Shown here piece after piece: positions 57,930 to 64,000 of a stretch of DNA of 64,000 nucleotides. Position numbers and translations under genes: made by a program. Within the stretch, counting starts at the first letter, position 1. Each line of letters begins with the position of its first letter. Under the pieces are notes generated by a model that saw only the letters and a program-made list of their open reading frames with translations, was not told the origin of the DNA and made no database searches. The DNA comes from Apiotrichum sp. Y4204 (lineage: Eukaryota > Basidiomycota > Tremellomycetes > Trichosporonales > Trichosporonaceae): NCBI GenBank assembly GCA_025531455.1, contig JAMYHL010000029.1, forward strand, positions 434,001 to 498,000. The letters are read 5' to 3'.

Positions 57930-60040
57930 ATGTCGGTCGCCGTTCAACCACGGGTGCAGGCTCGCCACGCTCCTGCTGCTCCTCCTCGCCCCGCACATCC
58001 CTCCGCACCAGCCACGCTCTCCAAAATGCCCCCCGCACGACAGTCCCGCGCCGTCGCCGCCAAGCCCGCATCGGCAGCAACAGCCCGCCCGGGCTCCTCC
58101 ACCGCCGCGTCCTCTCCCGCGTCCTCGCGATCAGCAGGTCCTGCGTCGCCGATAAATCCCATTTCCACAGCTCCATCCGCATCATCCTCATCATCCTCAA
58201 AGTCGACACCCATGCCTCCTCCACCAGGCGGACGCGGCGTCATCGCCGCACCCGTCCCCGGCAAGGACCTCTCGTCGTCGACCGGCCGGATTTTCGCCAA
58301 GCCAAGCAAGGAATGGGTCCTGCCGGAGCGTGCCAAGCCCGGCCGGAAAGCGGCAACGGATGAACCTGAAAACCGCAGGCAGTCACAGAACCGGCTCAGT
58401 CAGCGCGCCCACCGTGCCCGCCGTACCGATTACATCCAGACGCTCGAGGAGCGGCTGCGTAAATACGAAGCCGACGAGATCCATTCAAATGTCCGCCTGC
58501 AAGAGGTGGCGCGCGCGCTCAAGACTGACAATGAACGCATGCGTAATGAGCTCAACACCCTCAACAGCCAGCTGAGCAATGCACGGTCGGACCGGGAGAA
58601 ATGGAACGCGGAGCGCCAGAAGATGGCAGACAGCATCAAGTCGCTGCAGCGCCAGCTCGAGAGGGCGACACTCCAATCGCGAAACTCTGTGCCGCTGTCG
58701 CAGGTCGACTCGCGCTCACCACAGTACGACCCGTCGCCGGTGCTCACTCCGGCGATCACGCCGCGTACTTCGATTGCCACGCCGCGCATACTCACCGCTG
58801 CGACGCGCAACAACACCGCCCTCACATGTCCCATCTGCCCGGATCCGGACCCCGACTGTCCATGCCAGACCGCAATGGAACCTACACTGGGTCCGTCTCG
58901 TCTCGAGCCGACGCTGGGCATGTCTTCTTTCGGCCTCTCGCGCTGCGGCCTGTGTGACCTCTCCCCTGATGCGTGCCTCTGCGGTCCGACCACCCCGGTC
59001 GAGGAGGAGGACATTAAACCCGACATCTCCTCGCCTGCACCGGTAGATGACACCACCGACTGCGGCCTGTGTACTTCCGAGTCGTTCTGTGCGTGTCGCG
59101 CTGCCGCGGCTGCGAGCTCGAGCACGAGCTTCGCCGCGTCGTTCTCCCTCAACCTGCAGATTCCCCCCTCCCCTCCTGCTCCCTCGCCAAAGACTTTCAA
59201 ATCTGCAAAATCCGCAGCCGTCTCGTTGTCCGCTGCACCAACGCTACCGCCAACAGCGACCGTCGCCGCTCCCGCCGTGGCCCTCAAGCTCCGTCGCCGC
59301 CCGGCCGCAAAGCAGAGCGTGTGGTCGCTGGATAACGTCCCTGCTGGAACTTCCCGAAAGGAGGCAGAGTGCACCGGCGACCCGAGCAACTGCGATGCCT
59401 GCCGGAACGATTCCTTTGGTGAGTCTTGCTTTGGCGCCCACGCGGGTTCATGCCAAGTTCCACTGACTGACACTCAGGCCGCGAGTTTTGCGAGAATCTG
59501 TTTGGCAGACCGCACAAGAAATGCTCCGGCTGTGGTCCGAACGGGTGCAGTTCCGCCGTGTCCATTTCAAACCTCGTCCACCCAGAGACACCCGTTCAGC
59601 AACCACTGGTGCTGACATGCTGCGGTGCGCCCGAGCTATGTGGTCATGCAGCGGGATGCGCGGGCGAGGTGCTAATCGGCGGGCCTGCGCGCGACGACCC
59701 GCAGGAAAGCTGGGACAGCCGGGACCGTGACAGTCGGAACAGCCGGAACAGCCGAGACGAGACGATGCGCCCAGAGGAAGCATGGCGCGCGCTGAAAGCC
59801 CACCCCAACTCCAAGTTCACCCCGCTCGCGATTCTCGCCGACGTCGTCGCGCGCCGCTCCAAGGTCGAGGGCCCGCGCGTCGAGCTCTCCCCCGAGCCAG
59901 AGGGACGGTGCGCCGAGACGGGCGCGACGGGAGCCAAGCGCCGCCTGGCCGTCGAGACCAGCGCGGTCCGCGAGGCGCTGCAGTACCTCGACACGCATGG
60001 CGCAGACGCGCCGCGCGAGGCGAAGCGGCAGCGTATTTGA
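57930..60040 (+). CDS. HAPX: Iron-regulatory bZIP transcription factor HapX
   Basis: Exons 57930-59418 and 59478-60040 give 683 aa. HapX joins the CCAAT-binding complex to repress iron-consuming genes when iron is scarce, and senses iron through cysteine-rich regions. The CBC-contact segment IFAKPSKEWVLPERAKPGRK is at about 121-140. The basic region NRRQSQNRLSQRAHRARR (148-165) continues into a long leucine/coiled segment to about 245. Cys-rich motifs are TCPICPDPDPDCPC (299-312), RCGLCDLSPDACLC (338-351), DCGLCTSESFCAC (377-389), ECTGDPSNCDACRNDSFG then REFC (spanning the intron), CSGCGPNGC, and TCCGAPELCG. Within the basic region the usual NxxAQxxFR is NxxSQxxHR. A later in-frame ATG at 58026 is an alternative start. 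The gene shares a spacer rich in GATA sites with FTR1. This fits the SreA/Cir1-to-HapX circuit known in other fungi. Confidence 0.93.
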
Positions 60041-60445
60041 TAGGCGATGGGTGCGCACCTAGCGCTAGAAGCAGTGAAGGCATGGGCAGACGAAGAAAAA
60101 GGCCGATAATCGTATCGATGTCCGAGATTCAGATACGGGCCGTGTTGTACCGCAATACATAAAGAAAGTGAGGCGAATGTGTTATAGCCGTATGAATGGA
60201 TGAAGCTCCATGAGGCCCACGAGTTGGGGACCAGGCAGACAAATTGGATTTCTGTCCTCGACGACTTGCCAATCTCGCGGTCTCCTTGACTCGCACTGCA
60301 CACCGCTGCACCACCGCAGTCTCTAGAGCTCTAGTACTGTACGCAACAGTCGTGTTTCTCCCCGGCTTGAAGCATCAAGTAATCACTAGCGCGAACTGAT
60401 CGCCTCTCTTCACAACTTCTGCATTGGCCTACCAAACTCTATCCT
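60041..60445. other. Intergenic between convergent HAPX and aldo-keto reductase
   Basis: 405 bp of 3' flank. Nothing recognised. Confidence 0.6.
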
Positions 60446-61703
60446 CTACACGAACGTCTGGCCCTCAAAGGTCTGCCCTTTGGACTCGAACACTGTGCCA
60501 GCGGGTGCATTGGCGTTACCGGGACCGAACCAGTCGTCAAAGCCAAGGTCGGTGCCCCACGGCGGGGACACGAAGCGGTGCTGCTTGCCCGCGGTCGCGA
60601 GGCCGTCGAGCTGCTTCATGTCCTCGTCGTCGAGCTTGATAATCTGCTTGTTGCTCTCGATGCGGGCGGGCGTCACGCTCTTCGGGAGCACCACAACGCC
60701 GCGGTTCACCTGGTACGAAATAAGGACCGTGGCGGGCTGGACGCCGTGCTTTTCCGCAATGGCCTTGATGACGGGGTCGGAATGGAGCGGCGAGTCATTC
60801 GACCCGAGGGGCGAGTACGCCTCGAGGCGGATACCGTGCTTGTCGCACCACGCCTTGAGGCCGTGCTGCGGATTGTACGGGTGCAGCTCGACCTGGTTGA
60901 CGGCCGGCGGGATGGTCCACCCTTTCGCCAGGCGCTCGAGGTAGAGCTGGGAAAAGTTTGACACGCCAATCGCCTTGACCTTGCCACTTTTCACGAGCGC
61001 CTCCATCTGCCGCCAGGTGTCGGCCTGGTTCCATGTCCGGTCAATGTTGCGCGACCCGTCCGGCTTGACGGGGAACAGCTCGGACGTACCGTTCGGGACG
61101 AGGCGGCTGGGTGTGAGCCAAAACGAGTACTTTTTATCCTTGCTCGGTACTCACACTGGCCAGTGGATAAGGTAGAGGTCTAGGTAGTCCGTCCCGAGGG
61201 ACTTGAGCGTCTTGTCCACGCCCTCCTCGACGCGATCGTGGTATGTGCACCAGCTGGGTATTAGCGACCGCACTCCAGTCACCGGAATACAGCGAAGGGA
61301 GAATATAGGACACAGCAGGGGGGCAACAGAAAAGTGGATATTACAGCGCATTCTACCCACTTCCCTACACTCCTTTTCTACTCACAGCTTGCTGGTGATA
61401 AACAGCTCCTCGCGACGCACGCCCGACTTGCGGATCCCCTCGCCGACCTCCTCCTCGTTCTGGTAGCAGAGCGCCCCGTCAATGTGGCGGTATCCCGACT
61501 TGATCGCGTGCGCGACGCTGCCATCAGTATACGGCACTCCAGGGCTGAGGATCCGAGGCTCTGACGCTCTGACGCTTCAAGGCATTCATCGGCCCATCTA
61601 CTCACGCATCGGCGACCTTTCCGGGCTCCGACTTCCAGGTACCCAGCCCGACGGCGGGGATCTCGGTGCCCGAGTTGAGCTTGAACGACGTAGGGAGCGA
61701 CAT
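60446..61703 (-). CDS. Aldo-keto reductase
   Basis: Exons 61703-61606, 61517-61386, 61253-61155 and 61106-60446 give 329 aa, a normal AKR length. The barrel starts [17 protein letters not shown]. The catalytic tetrad is complete: Asp46 and Tyr51 in [17 protein letters not shown], Lys76 in FITSKLW, and His107 in [34 protein letters not shown] and [17 protein letters not shown], with [12 protein letters not shown], supply the NADPH-binding loops. It is closest in style to fungal glycerol dehydrogenase/Gcy1-like reductases, but the substrate is not determinable. Intron 2 is longest (132 nt). The C-terminus is extended by a Gly/Phe-rich tail ending GQTFV. Confidence 0.88.
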
Positions 61704-61722
61704 GATGTGGTGATGGAAGTAT

Positions 61723-61782
61723 GAGATGGGGGGATGGAGAGAGGAGAGATGGAGAGATGGGGAGATGGAGAGATGGATGCAA
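61723..61782 (+). repeat. GAGATGGA minisatellite
   Basis: About seven units of GAGATGG or GAGATGGA with small changes, in the promoter of the aldo-keto reductase. Confidence 0.75.
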
Positions 61783-63176
61783 GGAGAGAAAAGCGTGAAA
61801 GCACCTCGTCACTCACTCCTCACTCCTCACTTCCCACTCCTCACTCGACACGCACACCTTGCCCCGGCCTTGCTCCGACATCGCGCCGTTGCGCTGTTGC
61901 ACCTGTTGTTGACGACATCGGCCGGGCCGCCGGGCCGGGCCGGCATTCGGACCGGTTGCCGGTTACCTGGTGACCATTCCCTGAGCATGTGGGCACCGGG
62001 GTACTGGGCGGTGTGTGGGGTGTGCGAGTGGGACATGTGGGCATGGGGCGCGTGTGACGCTGCGTGCATGCAGTAAGCATTACTGCGTTGCCAGCAGATA
62101 GCCCGTGAAACCAGGCGATGGACCTATGTCCCCCATCGCGAAACGCGCCTGAGTCGGAGCGTCCGTCGCGTGTATCCCCCGGAAATCGGCAGACTGGCGG
62201 GAGACTGGTCATGGACACCTCACTCCATCCTCGGTCGGTATATCTGCTGGCGAGGCGCGGCGGCAAGAGCTACTGTCTCGGCGTAGACTCGTGTAGTCGA
62301 TGCGTGCAGTATGGCCATGCGTCTCCTACAAAGTCGCTACAAATCAGTACATATGAGATATCAAACATCTCAGACAATCCAACTGTTTCCGCCAACAAGT
62401 GTCCCGAGCTGGACAGCTTGCCTTAACTTCGGGATCTAACGCAAGGTGGGGCCGGACGCAAGACGCCATACAGTACAAGTCCAAAACGACCGGTAAAAGG
62501 TTCACCTGTCATGCGGCGGCGGGGGGTTACAACTCACACTCCTACTGACAGACCAGCTCGTCGCTCACCATGCCAGTCGCGGACATCCTGCTGTGATCAC
62601 GGGAAGCGGCGATTACATGGCCGGGGTGTGGCACGTGTGACTCGGAGCAGCCACTCGCAGCCGCTCGCAGCGACTGCGAACAATGCAGTGCGGACCTGAA
62701 TGAGTACTGTATCGGTGGGTTGACCAGTGATCAACATGTGCACACTACAGCGTGTCAGACCCCTCACTCGGAGCCCGACCTTCCTGTCTGTGGGAACACA
62801 AAATCCGACGACGGAACCGCGCGGATGGCGTCGGGCCGCGCGGACAGGCTCCACTTTCAACTATCAAAAGGCAGGCAGTCGGCGGGATGGTCTGGCTGAA
62901 CAGCGGGGAGTGGAAACATTATATATGCTTAAAATTAACTCCCAGGAATGTGTGATCAGCCAGCCCAGACATTTCCCATCTGGCACGCGGGCCACCTGCC
63001 ACGAACCTCTGATCGAGCACCTACAGATCCATATCACCGCCGCGTTTGGGAGGTATTAAACTCGCGGGGATAGGTATTGACGTCCATTTATCACCGCCAA
63101 GGATGCGACAGAGGTACCCGCCGTCATGTGCTACGGACGCCGTGTCGACGCTGTCGTGACCATCCCATCGCCATAC

Positions 63177-63183
63177 TATATAA
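63177..63183 (+). promoter_or_regulatory. TATATAA box
   Basis: Exact TATATAA 38 bp before the ATG of the small secreted protein. One of the clearest TATA boxes in the window and consistent with strong, inducible transcription. Confidence 0.6.
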
Positions 63184-63220
63184 TAGGATAGTCCCATCCC
63201 TCCTTCATCCCCATCGCACA

Positions 63221-63523
63221 ATGCACTTCCTCGCCATATTCACCCTCTTCGCCGGCCTCGCCGTCTCCCTCAACGATCCCGAGGACAGCCCTGACTCCCA
63301 TGGCCTGCACCACCCGCCCTTCCCCGGCCCGCCGTGCCCCCGCCCCCGCGACGTGCGCTGCTGCCCCAACCACAGCCGGTGCATGTCCCGCCAAATGTGC
63401 CGCCGCGTCGACTGCATCGACGAGTATCCCGGGTGGGAGTGGCGGCCCGGGTGCATCCCGTGCCGCCCGGGGTACAAGTGCATTGCGCTCGCGTGTATCG
63501 AGAAGCCGTACCCCCGCGACTAG
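63221..63523 (+). CDS. Small secreted cysteine-rich protein
   Basis: Single exon, 100 aa. A hydrophobic signal peptide (MHFLAIFTLFAGLAVS) precedes an acidic, His/Pro-rich spacer. A compact C-terminal domain contains ten cysteines: PPC, RCC, RCM, QMC, DC, GC, PC, KC and AC. An even number suggests five disulfides. There is no GPI signal or membrane segment. No family recognised; the size and cysteine content are those of fungal effectors, hydrophobin-unlike surface proteins or antimicrobial peptides. A TATATAA box lies 38 bp upstream, so the start is well supported. Confidence 0.62.
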   Translation: MHFLAIFTLFAGLAVSLNDPEDSPDSHGLHHPPFPGPPCPRPRDVRCCPNHSRCMSRQMCRRVDCIDEYPGWEWRPGCIPCRPGYKCIALACIEKPYPRD

Positions 63524-64000
63524 CGTGTGGACCGGGCATGAGAGTCGTAACGTACTGTAACTGCGGGGAATGGGAATAGCAGCCACCTGTGATGCACTTA
63601 TGGTTTTGTGACCTCGTTGCCCGCCGCCAGTTCCCGCACCTGGTGCTCTACCTTGAGGACCTCCGAGCCCGTGGACCCCACGGTACAAGCTCCGTGCCCA
63701 GCTGTCTGCCCCGACTCGCTGGCAGACTCGTCGGCATCACAGTGTCCCCATATCTTATGCCAAGTTCTTTCAGTAGTGTCGCGCTAATTGATCCACGAAA
63801 TCCCAGGCGGCCAGGCACCGTTTCAAGCATGCTTGCCACACACACCAACGCAGGTCGCTTTGTGGCACCACCACATCCCCATCTAACAACATCTGGACGA
63901 CTCTCTCACTCCATCTTACTCGCTCTCTCAACTCTATTCGGTCCCCGGGGGACCGCCCAACACCATCCTAAAAAGGATGGAACGCGCAGGCGCTCCGGCT
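63524..64000. other. 3' flank and window end
   Basis: No supported gene. Two consecutive hairpins lie at the end (63939-63979). Confidence 0.5.
63939..63979. repeat. Two adjacent inverted repeats
   Basis: CGGTCCCC/GGGGACCG around a single G (63939-63955), then CCATCC-6 nt-GGATGG (63962-63979). Could form two small stem-loops. No promoter or RNA family recognised. Confidence 0.5.

Larger units (their letters stand above)
61704..63220. other. Divergent intergenic region
   Basis: About 1.5 kb. A GAGATGGA repeat lies next to the reductase start and a TCACTCC repeat at 61805-61850. The rest is GC-rich, unremarkable sequence. No supported gene. Confidence 0.6.

Noticed and set aside
62118..62426. 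102-codon frame on the plus strand
   Set aside because: No signal peptide, domain or promoter element; random expectation in GC-rich DNA.

Overview
The window is a GC-rich, intron-rich nuclear segment of a basidiomycete yeast. It is most likely a member of the Tremellomycetes, and the gene content and intron style suggest Trichosporonales. The evidence is closely packed genes on both strands, coding regions with GC-rich third positions, and many tiny introns. These introns run mostly 33-60 nt, with GTGAGT-type donors, CTRAC branch points a few bases before the acceptor, and AG acceptors. Genus and species are inference. I found no rRNA, tRNA, transposon, CRISPR or prokaryotic features. All multi-exon models were built by hand from splice signals and reading-frame continuity. 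Every complete model has a length divisible by three.

Layout, left to right. 1-224 (-): 5' end of an SH3-domain gene cut by the window edge. 849-4287 (-): CTI6-like PHD-finger subunit of the Rpd3L histone deacetylase complex. 5628-7184 (+): MYG1 nuclease with a possible dual start. 7659-9371 (-): alpha/beta hydrolase. 9798-10675 (+): small cysteine-cluster/coiled-coil protein. 11044-15706 (+): SPO71/Mug56-like PH-domain protein. 16106-18860 (+): GH2 beta-mannosidase. 19174-22371 (-): SEC21 (gamma-COP). 22719-24316 (-): LYS12 homoisocitrate dehydrogenase. 24591-26322 (+): PGS1, first step of cardiolipin synthesis. 26558-29051 (-): VTC4-type polyphosphate polymerase. 30826-32352 (-): ISY1 splicing factor. 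33464-35491 (+): unrecognised kinase-like protein. 37698-39232 (+): MESH1 (ppGpp/NADPH phosphohydrolase family). 39675-42585 (-): TRL1 tRNA ligase. 43962-50460 (+): UFD4/TRIP12 HECT ubiquitin ligase. 51990-53306 (+): secreted, GPI-anchored histidine-brace protein resembling AA14 LPMOs. 53567-54958 (-): FTR1 iron permease. 57930-60040 (+): HAPX iron-regulatory bZIP. 60446-61703 (-): aldo-keto reductase. 63221-63523 (+): small secreted cysteine-rich protein.

Most genes are unlinked housekeeping functions. The exception is the right-hand block at 52-60 kb. There the high-affinity iron permease FTR1 and the master iron regulator HAPX are divergently transcribed from a 3-kb spacer. The spacer carries three exact ATCTGATAA elements (the site type of the GATA iron repressors SreA/Fep1/Cir1) plus a fourth near-copy. 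Two of the exact sites are embedded in the same 13-nt word. On the other side of FTR1, in convergent orientation, lies a predicted surface copper protein whose mature N-terminus is histidine, with the His codon split by an intron. No ferroxidase gene lies in the window. This iron/copper surface neighbourhood is the most interesting part of the window.

Other points of note are a possible in-frame mitochondrial presequence on MYG1, repeated GTGACGTAA and TCACGTGAT words in several promoters, a probable pseudokinase, and introns as short as 33 nt.
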